Position numbers and translations under genes: made by a program. Positions 7,404 to 15,982 of a DNA stretch of 23,140 nt are shown piece by piece. The stretch spans positions 1 to 23,140 of the forward strand of contig CAKVMU010000004.1 in assembly GCA_934773085.1 (NCBI GenBank). The letters run 5' to 3'. Source of the stretch: an uncultured Candidatus Melainabacteria bacterium (GTDB lineage: Bacteria > Cyanobacteriota > Vampirovibrionia > Gastranaerophilales > Gastranaerophilaceae). Position 1 is the stretch's first letter. Every line of letters begins with the position of its first letter. A model generated the notes under the pieces. That model saw only the letters and a program-made list of their open reading frames with translations. It was not told where the DNA came from and ran no database searches.

Positions 7404-8199
7404 CCTCTTCTGCAAGAAGCGGAAGCTGATTAAGATGATAAAACATTTGAGCATTTCTGTAAAACTCTCTCGGATTTGCACTTACATAAAATTCTTCAAT
7501 TCCATCCCCGCCAGATAAAAGATTTAATTTTTTTAAATCATTTTTTATGTAATCCGCAAAAATCATCGCCGGATCAATAAACAAATTTCTATCCGCATAT
7601 TTTGATAAAACATCCAGCAGATACGGATAGTGCGTACATCCCAGAATTATTTTATCAGGATTAAATTCCATCATCTCTTTTAAATGTTGTTGAATATCCA
7701 ATATTCCATTCAAACCAACATCTGTACCATTTTGCAAATTTCCGCTCTCAACTATTGATACCCATTTAGGGCAGGCTATTTCTTTTACCAAAATGTGCGG
7801 ATTATATTTAGTTAATTCTCGTGCATAAGCGCCAGATTTAACAGTACCTTCTGTTGCAAAAACTCCGACTTTGTCAATATTTAGTGCCGCAATAACTTTT
7901 GCACACGATTGAATTATCGGATATATTTTGAAATCATAGTTATCCTTAACGCTCTCATACGCTAATGCAGAAGACGTATTACACGCAATTACAACTGCCT
8001 TAACATTCTTAGATTTGAAAAAGTCCAAAATATTACCGGCAAATCCGACCAGTTCTTCTTGCGATTTATTGCCATACGGTAAATTCTTTAAATCACCGTA
8101 ATAAATTGTGTTTTCATTCGGTAATATCTTTTTAAAACGGGCATAAACAGACAAGCCGCCTACACCTGAATCAAAAAAACCTATCGGAGAATTTACCAT
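7393..8199 (-). CDS. murI: Glutamate racemase MurI
   Basis: The 268-aa protein converts L- to D-glutamate for peptidoglycan. It shows IGFFDSGVGGLSV (D10, S11), LPYGNKS, the first catalytic cysteine C73 in ACNTSSA and the second C188 in GCTHYPYL, with H190. Length is normal. It begins 5 nt after the amidase stop, so both genes are likely on one transcript serving the cell wall. Its stop lies inside the end of the convergent receiver gene. Confidence 0.96.
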   Translation of the reverse strand: MVNSPIGFFDSGVGGLSVYARFKKILPNENTIYYGDLKNLPYGNKSQEELVGFAGNILDFFKSKNVKAVVIACNTSSALAYESVKDNYDFKIYPIIQSCAKVIAALNIDKVGVFATEGTVKSGAYARELTKYNPHILVKEIACPKWVSIVESGNLQNGTDVGLNGILDIQQHLKEMMEFNPDKIILGCTHYPYLLDVLSKYADRNLFIDPAMIFADYIKNDLKKLNLLSGGDGIEEFYVSANPREFYRNAQMFYHLNQLPLLAEEVIA

Positions 8200-8204
8200 A
8201 CTTT

Positions 8205-10139
8205 TTACTTCTTCTTTCCGTTAACAGATTGCAAATACTCGATTATGCCATCTGCAATTGCTTTTGCAGTCTTCTGCTTTCTTGCATCTGTTACCAATGC
8301 GTTTCTCTCTGCCTCGTTTGAGATAAAACCTATCTCGCAAAGAATTGCAGGGACTGTAGTATGATTTATAACATAAAACTTAGATTTAAACAAACCACGA
8401 TCTTTTGAGTCAATATCCTTAGCCAAATGCTTGTGTACAACATTTGCCAACTCTTTACTGTAATCATGATAATAATGAGTTTCTATACCGTAAGGTTCTG
8501 TCGAAACAGCAGAGTTGACGTGAATACTAACAAATATTTCCGGTTCTTCACGTTCTGAAATATTAACCCTGTCTTCCAAAGAAACAAAGGTGTCATTTTT
8601 TCTGGTTAATGCAGTTTTATACCCTTTTGATTTTAAAATTGCTTCCACACGCTGTGTTACATCAAGAGTAATATCTTTTTCATTTATACCTTCTCGAATT
8701 GCTCCGTAATCAGAACCGCCGTGTCCTGCATCTAATACGACTTTGTTTTTTGCATTTGATTTTTTTACAGGTTTATCAACCTTTGCAACAATCTCTTCTT
8801 TTTGCTGCGGCTTTGTAATTGTGATTTTCAGAGCCTTAGCATCCACACTTTGCTCAACTTTTACAATGTCATCCTTGCTAATATTCATAGATGCTTTTAC
8901 ACCAATTTGTGGCAACAATGACAATGTGAATGGTTTGTAATAAGTATTATTCAATGTTTTTATCAAATCTTGTTCATTGTAACCCTTGACATTGAACAAA
9001 TAAAAGCTCAATGAATTGTCCGTCCTCAATATTGAATGAACAACAGGGGAAGTGAATGACAAAATTAACTCATTAGTCCTTGTGTCAATCTTACGTACAT
9101 ATGCTTTATTAAGATTGGAAACATTTGTCACAAGAGAAGTGTGCTTAAGTTTATCCGTATCAATCAAGAACAAAGACTGAGAATCCTGTGCATAAATCGG
9201 AATATATTTTTCAGCCCTGTCAGATGTTATAACAATTCTTGCTGTATTATATTCAAACTGACCTATTTTTGCAGTATCCTTACAGCTTCCGTCCGGACAT
9301 AGGCTTATTTCCTTGTTTCTCATATTTTTCGCTAAGAAAGCGTTGGGCAAATCAATAACGGCACGCTTCGGAGAAGACAAATAAAACATCTTACCCGCAG
9401 TAATTTGTCCTAATCCACTTACTAATAATCCGCCGTTCTTCGGAATATATTTGCTTATATAATACTTTGTACGGAGCTTTAATCCGGAAGACAAATCTAC
9501 TGAAACAACAGAATCATAAGTCTTTCCGTCCGTATTTGCCAATGTCGAATTACCAAAAGCTCTTTGTATATCATCCATAACGCTTGAGGAAGGTTTTACG
9601 GTTGTATTCACCGGAATGGCAACCTTCCTTACAGATTGCGAATTCGCTACTATGCTGGAGTATGCTTGGTTGTGCGGATTGTCATTATAAATAATATTAA
9701 AATAATCGTTTCTTAATCCAAGGTTCGCAGCTTTTACAATTATATTCCCGTCAATTGTCAACAACTTTACTTTTGAAGTATCAAAATCTTCTTCAAATGT
9801 TATGACCGCACGAACAACATTTGGGTTCGTACCAAACTGCGCCAATCGGATTTCCTTAATTGTACTTTTTTCAAATACAAGTTGTTGTTTATCTCCAATC
9901 AGAACAGCATCGTTGATGTCAAAATATATACGATTAGGGTTAGACAATCTCACATACTTCAAAGGAGTTTTCTCTCTTTGAGATACAGCAGAATCCCTTG
10001 TTGTGATATACACAAGAGAAGATGAATCGTCATAATTTAAAGACATCACCTTAACAGGCTCCAAATCCGCCAAGACAGGAGGTATAAAAGCCTGTACAAA
10101 AAATATAAACAAAGTTATTAGAAAAAATATTCTCTTCAT
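8205..10139 (-). CDS. amiC: Exported N-acetylmuramoyl-L-alanine amidase with AMIN and Amidase_3 domains
   Basis: The enzyme cleaves the amide between MurNAc and L-Ala in peptidoglycan during cell separation. A signal peptide covers about residues 1-24 (MKRIFFLITL, ending PPVLA). An AMIN domain spans about 27-137 (NPNRIYFDIND, VVRAVITFEE). A second AMIN-like segment lies near 220-330 (SPKRAVIDLPNAFL) and a possible third near 340-400. After a Lys-rich linker, Amidase_3 starts near 464: zinc ligands H473 (DAGHGG), E483 and H540 (SIHVNS), with catalytic E602 (CEIGF). At 644 aa it is larger than E. coli AmiC, because of the repeated N-terminal modules. ATG 10139 is preferred over an adjacent TTG at 10142. 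Confidence 0.93.
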   Translation of the reverse strand: MKRIFFLITLFIFFVQAFIPPVLADLEPVKVMSLNYDDSSSLVYITTRDSAVSQREKTPLKYVRLSNPNRIYFDINDAVLIGDKQQLVFEKSTIKEIRLAQFGTNPNVVRAVITFEEDFDTSKVKLLTIDGNIIVKAANLGLRNDYFNIIYNDNPHNQAYSSIVANSQSVRKVAIPVNTTVKPSSSVMDDIQRAFGNSTLANTDGKTYDSVVSVDLSSGLKLRTKYYISKYIPKNGGLLVSGLGQITAGKMFYLSSPKRAVIDLPNAFLAKNMRNKEISLCPDGSCKDTAKIGQFEYNTARIVITSDRAEKYIPIYAQDSQSLFLIDTDKLKHTSLVTNVSNLNKAYVRKIDTRTNELILSFTSPVVHSILRTDNSLSFYLFNVKGYNEQDLIKTLNNTYYKPFTLSLLPQIGVKASMNISKDDIVKVEQSVDAKALKITITKPQQKEEIVAKVDKPVKKSNAKNKVVLDAGHGGSDYGAIREGINEKDITLDVTQRVEAILKSKGYKTALTRKNDTFVSLEDRVNISEREEPEIFVSIHVNSAVSTEPYGIETHYYHDYSKELANVVHKHLAKDIDSKDRGLFKSKFYVINHTTVPAILCEIGFISNEAERNALVTDARKQKTAKAIADGIIEYLQSVNGKKK

Positions 10140-10210
10140 CAATTAACCCGCAGTATTTGGGAATAAATACTTCTCCCCGAGTTCAGATACATTTTAGCAA
10201 AAAAAGAGAC

Positions 10211-10240
10211 AAAAAAAAAGCACTTTGTAAGAAGTGCTTT
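10211..10240 (-). terminator. Intrinsic terminator of the 42-aa ORF
   Basis: A 9-bp perfect stem (AAAGCACTT at 10217-10225, AAGTGCTTT at 10232-10240) has a 6-nt loop. Read leftward it is followed by a run of T (A's from 10211 on the + strand). It lies about 40 nt past the stop of the 10280-10408 ORF and points leftward. Confidence 0.85.
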
Positions 10241-10279
10241 GTGTACGTATTTTCGAGAGTTAACTTTTTGTATAGACCA

Positions 10280-10408
10280 CTATGTATTCAATAGCCTGTC
10301 TATTTCATAAATCTTCAATATTAAGGATTCTGATTGTTCCTTAAACCACATAGCAAACAGTTTGAGTTCATCTCTAAAACTATAACAACCGGGCCACATC
10401 GTATACAT
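10280..10408 (-). CDS. Putative 42-aa protein of unknown function
   Basis: This short ORF begins MYTMWPGCYSFRDELKLF and ends in an amphipathic-looking helix (ESLILKIYEIDRLLNT). I do not recognise it. AAGGAG (10421-10416) sits 7 nt before the ATG, an ideal Shine-Dalgarno. An intrinsic terminator about 40 nt downstream is oriented for this strand. No signal peptide or clear membrane helix is visible; two Trp and a Met-rich N-terminus stand out. It stands alone between the amidase and the tandem paralogs, with a dyad 80-140 bp upstream. Signals at both ends make a real gene likely; a short regulatory RNA is the alternative. Confidence 0.6.
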   Translation of the reverse strand: MYTMWPGCYSFRDELKLFAMWFKEQSESLILKIYEIDRLLNT

Positions 10409-10488
10409 ATCAATACTCCTTATTAACCTTACATTTTTGTTAACGGCATTTTTTTGAAAATCTTTAATGTTTTGAGTGATATTGTTAC

Positions 10489-10550
10489 AAATGTTTACAA
10501 ACCAAATATCTTGTAGTAGCCAAATAGAATATTAAGAATTGTAAACATTT
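10489..10550. promoter_or_regulatory. Widely spaced 12-bp inverted repeat
   Basis: AAATGTTTACAA (10489-10500) and TTGTAAACATTT (10539-10550) are perfect inverted copies with centres 50 bp apart. They lie between the divergent 42-aa ORF and the first tandem paralog, where a looping regulator could act on both. A + strand terminator is unlikely because the spacer is long. Confidence 0.4.
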
Positions 10551-10575
10551 TATCCCCACTTGAAATCACGATTTT

Positions 10576-10593
10576 TATATAAACTTTATATAA
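10576..10593 (+). promoter_or_regulatory. Shared TATATA-ACTT-TATATA box, copy A
   Basis: TATATAAACTTTATATAA lies just before the Shine-Dalgarno of the gene at 10606. Closely related boxes precede the genes at 12572 and 16058. If the first TATATA is a -10, the leader would be about 17 nt and would contain the ribosome site. Confidence 0.5.
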
Positions 10594-10605
10594 ATGAGGT
10601 ATAAG

Positions 10606-12474
10606 ATGTTAGATTCAATTTCAATAGAAAAAAATCAAAACAACGTTCAAGCTGTGAAGGATTCAACAGCTCAAGTTTCAGCATCAAATACCACTAATAC
10701 AATTTTTAATTCAACAGCAGATACACAAGGGAATGTTGATACTGCAAATACTTCTAACACCTCAAATGTTAACACTCAAAAACGTTCAGCAGATGAACTT
10801 TACAATGCAATTGCCGGTTTATGTTCACAATACGGTATCAGCATTGCTGAAGCAAAAAAAGCGAAATTAATGGAAAGAATTGCCGGCGTTGAAATTGAAA
10901 GATTAGTAAAATATTCCAACAGCGAAATTCAAAAACAAATCGAATGCCTAAAAGCAGCTCTTGAAAAAATTGCTAAAAACGGCAAAGAAATCGATTTAGA
11001 AGCCGTTATCAAACAAGCCAACGATTACCATATCGCAACTCTTACCGGTTGGAGCATTAAAGGCTTTGAAAAACGTAATGCGTCAAACAGTGACGACATC
11101 AACGAACGTCTAGGCAGATTCTTAGGAAAGAAGAATTTTGATTTGTGCAAGCTTTCAAGAGAAGAACAAATAGAAAAACTTGATGATTATTTCAATAAAT
11201 ACTTCCAACAACTTATAGATGACGGCATGTCTCCGGAAGAAGCCGCTAAATTGCAATTACAAGATTTCGGAAAATTACTCATCAACACCGCTGACGAAGA
11301 CAAAGGACCTTTCAAAATAGCCTTCGCATCTGTTTTGAGCAAGAACAAAAACTCAGCTTTACACGCACTCGTTGAAAGTTTCAAAACTCAAGAAGGCAAA
11401 AACGCATTCTTTGATACTTTCAGTGCTGATGACTTAGAAAGAGCGACCGAAGTTGATATTACAGGCGAAAGCATTTCTCCTGACCAAACCACAGATATCG
11501 TTGTAACTGTTGCTGCTAACCAAACAGAAAAAGGCAGAGTTGCTTTGCACAACGATTTAAACGAAAAAGCTACTAAGTTCTTTGAAGAAAATAAAGAAGT
11601 TTTAGTTAAAGTTGCTGAAAAAATTAAAAATGGCGAAGAACTCACCGAAGAAGAAAAGGCAATTCAAAACAAAGTTAAGAAGTTCTACACACCTGCTGCA
11701 ACCGGTGAATTTATTGGTACAGCAAACAACTTGGTTATCTCAGATGAGTTCAAAAATGAATTCTTAAAAACATTACACAATGATGCATATGTCAATCCAA
11801 ATTACAGAGATGTACTTGAACAAATTGCTTCTTACAGCGAAAAACACGCTGATTCAATGGTTATGACAAAAGAAGAATTTGACAAAATTATGGATAATTC
11901 AACTGACGGAAACTACACCACAGTTGTCAATGACACAAAAAAAGGAACCGTTAGCGAATTAGTTGCTCCACAACAAACAACAACATCTTCTAAAACTGCT
12001 GTTCAAAAAAATACCCCTGCTATCGGGTTTGAAGTAAAAGCTCCTGTTAATAGCAAAAAATTAGAAACAGTAACTTCTCAAGTACTTAACACTAAAGAAG
12101 TTTCTGACACAAAAGCTACTCAAAAAACATCAGGAAAATCAGATATCGTTTCTTGTGCTAAGTCAGGTGTTAAAGCTTTCAACGAATTCATTGAAAAACA
12201 TGGCGCTGTTAAAACTATTACTGAATTTTTCAGCAATTTGAATAAAATCACCGGTCAAGGACTTATTAACAAAACAGCAAGACTTTACACAAGATTAAAT
12301 GCTGACAAACAAACCAACATCCTCAAACAAGTTGCAACATCAGGTTTAAACGAACTTCTAAAATACACACCTGATGCAACTCTTTGCAAGCTTGAAGGTG
12401 AAACATTCTCAAACTTTTATGCAACACAAATTATCAACGAAAAAGCAGAAAAAGCAGAAGAAAAAATTGCATAG
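10606..12474 (+). CDS. Large alpha-helical protein of unknown function, tandem paralog 1
   Basis: The 622-aa product is not recognised. After about 60 Ser/Thr/Asn-rich residues comes a helical module (about 63-120, YNAIAGLCSQYGISIAEAKK, then IAGVE) shared with the next gene. A long charged helical middle and a Thr/Lys-rich linker (about 440-510) follow. A conserved C-terminal module of about 105 aa includes TSGLNELLKYT, ETFSNFYATQ and ends AEKAEEKIA. There is no signal peptide or membrane segment. ATG 10606 is preferred over ATG 10594, because GAGG (10595-10598) lies 7 nt before 10606 and inside the longer version. Base composition matches the surroundings, so recent transfer is not indicated. 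Confidence 0.85.
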   Translation: MLDSISIEKNQNNVQAVKDSTAQVSASNTTNTIFNSTADTQGNVDTANTSNTSNVNTQKRSADELYNAIAGLCSQYGISIAEAKKAKLMERIAGVEIERLVKYSNSEIQKQIECLKAALEKIAKNGKEIDLEAVIKQANDYHIATLTGWSIKGFEKRNASNSDDINERLGRFLGKKNFDLCKLSREEQIEKLDDYFNKYFQQLIDDGMSPEEAAKLQLQDFGKLLINTADEDKGPFKIAFASVLSKNKNSALHALVESFKTQEGKNAFFDTFSADDLERATEVDITGESISPDQTTDIVVTVAANQTEKGRVALHNDLNEKATKFFEENKEVLVKVAEKIKNGEELTEEEKAIQNKVKKFYTPAATGEFIGTANNLVISDEFKNEFLKTLHNDAYVNPNYRDVLEQIASYSEKHADSMVMTKEEFDKIMDNSTDGNYTTVVNDTKKGTVSELVAPQQTTTSSKTAVQKNTPAIGFEVKAPVNSKKLETVTSQVLNTKEVSDTKATQKTSGKSDIVSCAKSGVKAFNEFIEKHGAVKTITEFFSNLNKITGQGLINKTARLYTRLNADKQTNILKQVATSGLNELLKYTPDATLCKLEGETFSNFYATQIINEKAEKAEEKIA

Positions 12475-12524
12475 CTGATAATTTATAGAAAAACATTTAT
12501 TGCTTAATATTTCTTAATAAAAAA

Positions 12525-12559
12525 GTCAATTTTTCCTCGAATATATACTTTATATATAA
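12525..12559 (+). promoter_or_regulatory. Shared TATATA-ACTT-TATATA box, copy B
   Basis: TATATACTTTATATATAA (12542-12559) is preceded 11 nt upstream by GTCAAT (12525-12530). The copy before 16058 has GGCAAT at the same distance, so conservation reaches beyond the TATA core. It sits directly before the AAGAGG ribosome site of the gene at 12572. Confidence 0.5.
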
Positions 12560-12571
12560 GAGGACAGAGAG

Positions 12572-14455
12572 ATGAGCAATAGTATACAAATTACAAATGT
12601 AAAAAATGTATCTGCTACGCAGGCAACTAAAGCTTGTCAAAATGCTGATAAGCAATCTGCCTCTATTTTCAATTGCTCAGAAACACAAAATAACAACAAA
12701 TTGACCTCTAAACAAGACCGAAATAAGATTTACAAACAAATTGAAGAACTTTGTGTAGAATACAGAATTGACATTGAAGATGCTAAAAAGGCAAATTTGC
12801 TTGAATGTATTGCTGGTTGCACTTCAGAAGACCTTGTAAATATGACAGAGGAAGATTTGAAGTTTGTCCTAAACTGTTTGAAATTTGCTTTAAAGCTTGA
12901 TTTCAAAGCATTTTGGAACGACAGAGACTTAGACGACATCAAAGAAATTGCTCAATGTGCCAATGAAAAATTTGTTCGTGAAAAAACAGGCGGCAACTGG
13001 TTTATGCAACAAGTAAAAAATTGCCTCACCAAAACAAACCTAACTGACGAACTTACCTCTAAAGGTTATTTGGATAAAAACAATCAAACAGATAAAGAAG
13101 CTGCAAAACAAGCATTAAAAGACTACTTTAGAAATGAAATTCTTGGTAAGTTGAGCGGTCTTAGCGACGAAAAAATTGCTGAAAAATATGAAAATGCACT
13201 TAAACAATTCGGTTATTTATTAAACATCCTTAAAGACGGTAATGACAAAGAGTTGTTAACTTCTGTTATTGAAGAATTAAAAGCTGACGACAGAGTACTT
13301 GCATCTAAAGTTGCACTTGCAAGCAGCTGTGGAGATGAGTCAGTCAGAGCAAAAACAGCAAAAGGTATAAATGATAACACCGAAAACATTGTAACTAAGC
13401 GTGATGCATTGGGTAATGCACCAAGCAAAGATGATGCTGCAGAAATTGCAAATTGCGCTTTCAAATACATGACAAAAGAAGATATCGAAGAAGCTCTTGA
13501 TGTTCTTAATAAAAATTCAAAAGAATTTTTCGAAAAATACGGTGACAAAATCAAAGAATTGAAAGCAAGACGTGACCGTGGTGAAACATTAAATCCATGG
13601 GAAAAAGATTTACTCTTAAAAGCGGAAAACGCATACGAAGCAAGATATTCCGGTGCTATTACAGGTACTTGCCAAAACTCCGGTTTGGAAAACGAGACAA
13701 AAGCTGAAATCCGAACTCAAATTTTAGAAGGAACTGAAGATGCCGGAATTACAAAAGAAGTTTTAAACCAAGTTGAAACTTACGCTGAAACCCATAAAGA
13801 CGAGTTGCCTGCTGAAACAAGAAAGGAACTCTCAAATGCAGTTGAAGAAATGAGAGAAAAACATCTCGAAAATCAAGCTCAAAAAGAAGTTCACACATCT
13901 TCTAAACCAGATATTAAAACTACAAAAAAAGAACAAATTTCTGTGGATAACAAAACTGAAACTGAAGCAAAAGTTCCAACAAAAGTTAATATTGTAAGCA
14001 GAGACAGCGCTGTACAAACAACACTAACTTCTTCTAATCAAACAGCTCAAAAGAAAACTCAAAAGGCTGTTGAATCAAAACAAATTTTTGTTCAAGAAAA
14101 ACAAACAAAAAGTGACAAATCCATAAAAGAAGCTGTCAAAGAAGGTCCAAGCGCAGTCAAAGAATATTTCAAAAAAAACAGTGTATCTAAAGTTATTACA
14201 GATGTTTTCAACAACCTTAGATTCATTACTAGCCAAGCTACAATCAATAAAACAACAAAATTATATTCAAATTTGTCCGCAAAACGTCAAGAAGCAATAT
14301 TGAGAAAAGTCAGCAACTCCGGATTGAATGAATTGTTGCATCATACATCTGACACAACACTTATCAACATCAAAGATGAAACTTTTTCTAATTTCTTTGC
14401 AACACAACAAGTCAGACGTGCCGGCGAAAAAGCTGAAGAAAAAGCTTTGGCATAA
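12572..14455 (+). CDS. Large alpha-helical protein of unknown function, tandem paralog 2
   Basis: The 627-aa product matches the preceding gene at both ends. The N-terminal module aligns as YKQIEELCVEYRIDIEDAKK, then IAGC. The C-terminal module aligns as NSGLNELLHHT, ETFSNFFATQ and ends AGEKAEEKALA. The middle is diverged and the linker (about 440-520) is rich in Thr, Lys and Gln. No signal peptide, membrane helix or known catalytic motif is visible. AAGAGG lies 8 nt before the ATG. The 97-bp gap after paralog 1 has its own promoter-like box and no convincing terminator, so the gene can be transcribed independently. It arose by tandem duplication; the function is unknown. Confidence 0.85.
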   Translation: MSNSIQITNVKNVSATQATKACQNADKQSASIFNCSETQNNNKLTSKQDRNKIYKQIEELCVEYRIDIEDAKKANLLECIAGCTSEDLVNMTEEDLKFVLNCLKFALKLDFKAFWNDRDLDDIKEIAQCANEKFVREKTGGNWFMQQVKNCLTKTNLTDELTSKGYLDKNNQTDKEAAKQALKDYFRNEILGKLSGLSDEKIAEKYENALKQFGYLLNILKDGNDKELLTSVIEELKADDRVLASKVALASSCGDESVRAKTAKGINDNTENIVTKRDALGNAPSKDDAAEIANCAFKYMTKEDIEEALDVLNKNSKEFFEKYGDKIKELKARRDRGETLNPWEKDLLLKAENAYEARYSGAITGTCQNSGLENETKAEIRTQILEGTEDAGITKEVLNQVETYAETHKDELPAETRKELSNAVEEMREKHLENQAQKEVHTSSKPDIKTTKKEQISVDNKTETEAKVPTKVNIVSRDSAVQTTLTSSNQTAQKKTQKAVESKQIFVQEKQTKSDKSIKEAVKEGPSAVKEYFKKNSVSKVITDVFNNLRFITSQATINKTTKLYSNLSAKRQEAILRKVSNSGLNELLHHTSDTTLINIKDETFSNFFATQQVRRAGEKAEEKALA

Positions 14456-14456
14456 C

Positions 14457-14485
14457 TTGTTATATTTCGGGTTTAGTGCAATAAT
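14457..14485 (+). promoter_or_regulatory. Promoter with extended -10, apparently leaderless
   Basis: TTGTTA (14457-14462), 17 nt, then TGC-AATAAT (-10 at 14480-14485). The expected start falls on the ATG at 14492, and no Shine-Dalgarno is present. Confidence 0.6.
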
Positions 14486-14491
14486 AACTCT

Positions 14492-15181
14492 ATGAGCTTA
14501 TTTAAAAATATTGTTTATTTCATCCTGTCCGTTCAGGAAAAAGTTTTATCAAAAAGACTCGAAAAAACATTGGGTGCAAAGAATTCTTCCAAACGAAAAA
14601 GAATGTACGGAGATGGCATTCTAGTTGATTTCGACTCAATTGCAGAAACAGAGAAGTTAAAAATGGAAGAAGAACTGGCTTTAATACTCAAAACTGCTGA
14701 GTACGACCCAAAAGAAGTTCTGAAGTATATTGAAAAACACAATACTAAAATTTTCTATATTGATTCTCCTAAGCAACTATACTCAATAGGCGAGAATGAA
14801 GGCTTTATCGGTCCGCAAACGGGATGGAAAGCGCTTTATATATCATTGCTTACAGAAAAGAAATGCCAATTTAAAACAGACGAAATGTTTATTTTATCAA
14901 AAGGTGAAATCAACAAATACTACTTCATATACCATTTTTATAATTGGTATGCTTTTAAACACGGAATTGCCGGTCTTGATACTGAGTCTCAGAATCTTTT
15001 AAAACAATATTTATTTGGAGATGCTGATTTTAACAAGCTGCAACTATCTGACATCTACAAACTTAAAGAAGCCATAAAACAAGACAAATCCGCTATAGAA
15101 TTTGTTATAAAGCTCTGCAAAAGCTACGACGGAGCAAAAAAAGCTCTTGAAAAGCTCAAAAACGACGGAGCAAATATCTAG
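14492..15181 (+). CDS. Conserved-looking hypothetical protein
   Basis: I do not recognise this 229-aa protein. It is charged and probably cytoplasmic: a short hydrophobic N-terminal stretch (FKNIVYFILSVQ), a basic segment (NSSKRKRMYG), a helix-rich middle and an aromatic patch (KYYFIYHFYNWYAFKHG, about 141-157). It ends in a helical tail (YDGAKKALEKLKNDG). No signal peptide is convincing and no catalytic motif stands out. A promoter is placed so that transcription would begin at the ATG. Its TAG stop lies in a CTAG shared with the convergent hydrolase-like gene. Codon use matches its neighbours. Confidence 0.75.
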   Translation: MSLFKNIVYFILSVQEKVLSKRLEKTLGAKNSSKRKRMYGDGILVDFDSIAETEKLKMEEELALILKTAEYDPKEVLKYIEKHNTKIFYIDSPKQLYSIGENEGFIGPQTGWKALYISLLTEKKCQFKTDEMFILSKGEINKYYFIYHFYNWYAFKHGIAGLDTESQNLLKQYLFGDADFNKLQLSDIYKLKEAIKQDKSAIEFVIKLCKSYDGAKKALEKLKNDGANI

Positions 15182-15945
15182 TTCAAATATTCACTTATCC
15201 ACTCAGAAATCATTTTTGCAAGAGATTTGTCATTTTTTAGCATCAACATGCCGGTCGTTCTTGATTCAGACGTAAACTCAGCAAACTCTTCCTGCGCAAA
15301 TTTTTTCAAATAAGCTTCTGCTTCCTTAGAAGAAGTGTCTTCAGTGCCTGTTATTGACAAAAAGTCTACATTATCCAATTGTGCGATACTTACAGGAATA
15401 TAAAGTCCTTTAGCTTTTACAACCGGTGATATCATAACAATCGTTTTCGGCTTTTTAGAAAGCTTATCCGCTGCTAATACACCAGCACTTGCACCTATAT
15501 CAGAACCAACAATCGCCCAGTTATTAAAGAATACTTTTTTAGGATTATCATTTTTCACTGTATCAATAACCTTGATTACGTCATCAGGATATTTCATATA
15601 AGCGGCATTTTTCATACTTTTCCAGGAAACTTTTGCCAATTTAGCGGTATAAACACTTTTGCCATGCCCTCTTAAGTCTATCGCTAAAACTGCATAACCT
15701 TTATTTAATAATTCATCCGGTAAAGTTCCCCACCATTGAGAGTTATACCCGAGGGAATGTAGCAAAACAACTGTTTGAAATTCTTTCTGACCTTTCACTT
15801 TCGGATAACTGAATGTCGCCTTCAAGTTAAATCCGTCTGATGCCTGCGCAGAAATTTCTTTTTTCACAACATTTTGCGCTGCTTGAACAGATGTATTTGT
15901 TAAAAATAAAAATAATGCTAAAATAATTAAAATAATTCTTTTCAT
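15178..15945 (-). CDS. Exported alpha/beta-hydrolase-like protein lacking the usual catalytic Ser and His
   Basis: The 255-aa protein has a signal peptide (about 1-22, MKRIILIILALFLFL to VQA). The alpha/beta-hydrolase fold follows: LLHSLGYNSQWW oxyanion strand, IDLRGHGKS and the nucleophile elbow region. The elbow reads VGSDIGAS, so Asp149 takes the position normally held by Ser. D203 (ITGTED) fits the acid. No histidine occurs anywhere after H94; the position expected for catalytic His reads RTTGM. It may be a pseudoenzyme or use other chemistry. ATG 15945 is chosen over an upstream ATG at 15966, because the promoter lies directly before it. It faces a 4-bp convergent overlap with the 14492 gene. 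Confidence 0.82.
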   Translation of the reverse strand: MKRIILIILALFLFLTNTSVQAAQNVVKKEISAQASDGFNLKATFSYPKVKGQKEFQTVVLLHSLGYNSQWWGTLPDELLNKGYAVLAIDLRGHGKSVYTAKLAKVSWKSMKNAAYMKYPDDVIKVIDTVKNDNPKKVFFNNWAIVGSDIGASAGVLAADKLSKKPKTIVMISPVVKAKGLYIPVSIAQLDNVDFLSITGTEDTSSKEAEAYLKKFAQEEFAEFTSESRTTGMLMLKNDKSLAKMISEWISEYLN

Positions 15946-15982
15946 AACAGTTAAATTATACCACACTAAAATTTAACTGTTA
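15945..15982. promoter_or_regulatory. Perfect 12-bp dyad over the hydrolase promoter
   Basis: TAACAGTTAAAT (15945-15956) and ATTTAACTGTTA (15971-15982) are perfect inverted copies with a 14-bp spacer. The right arm overlaps the -35, the left arm touches the -10 and reaches the ATG. This is the geometry of a repressor operator. The RNA starts inside it, so a full RNA hairpin cannot form in that transcript. Confidence 0.55.
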
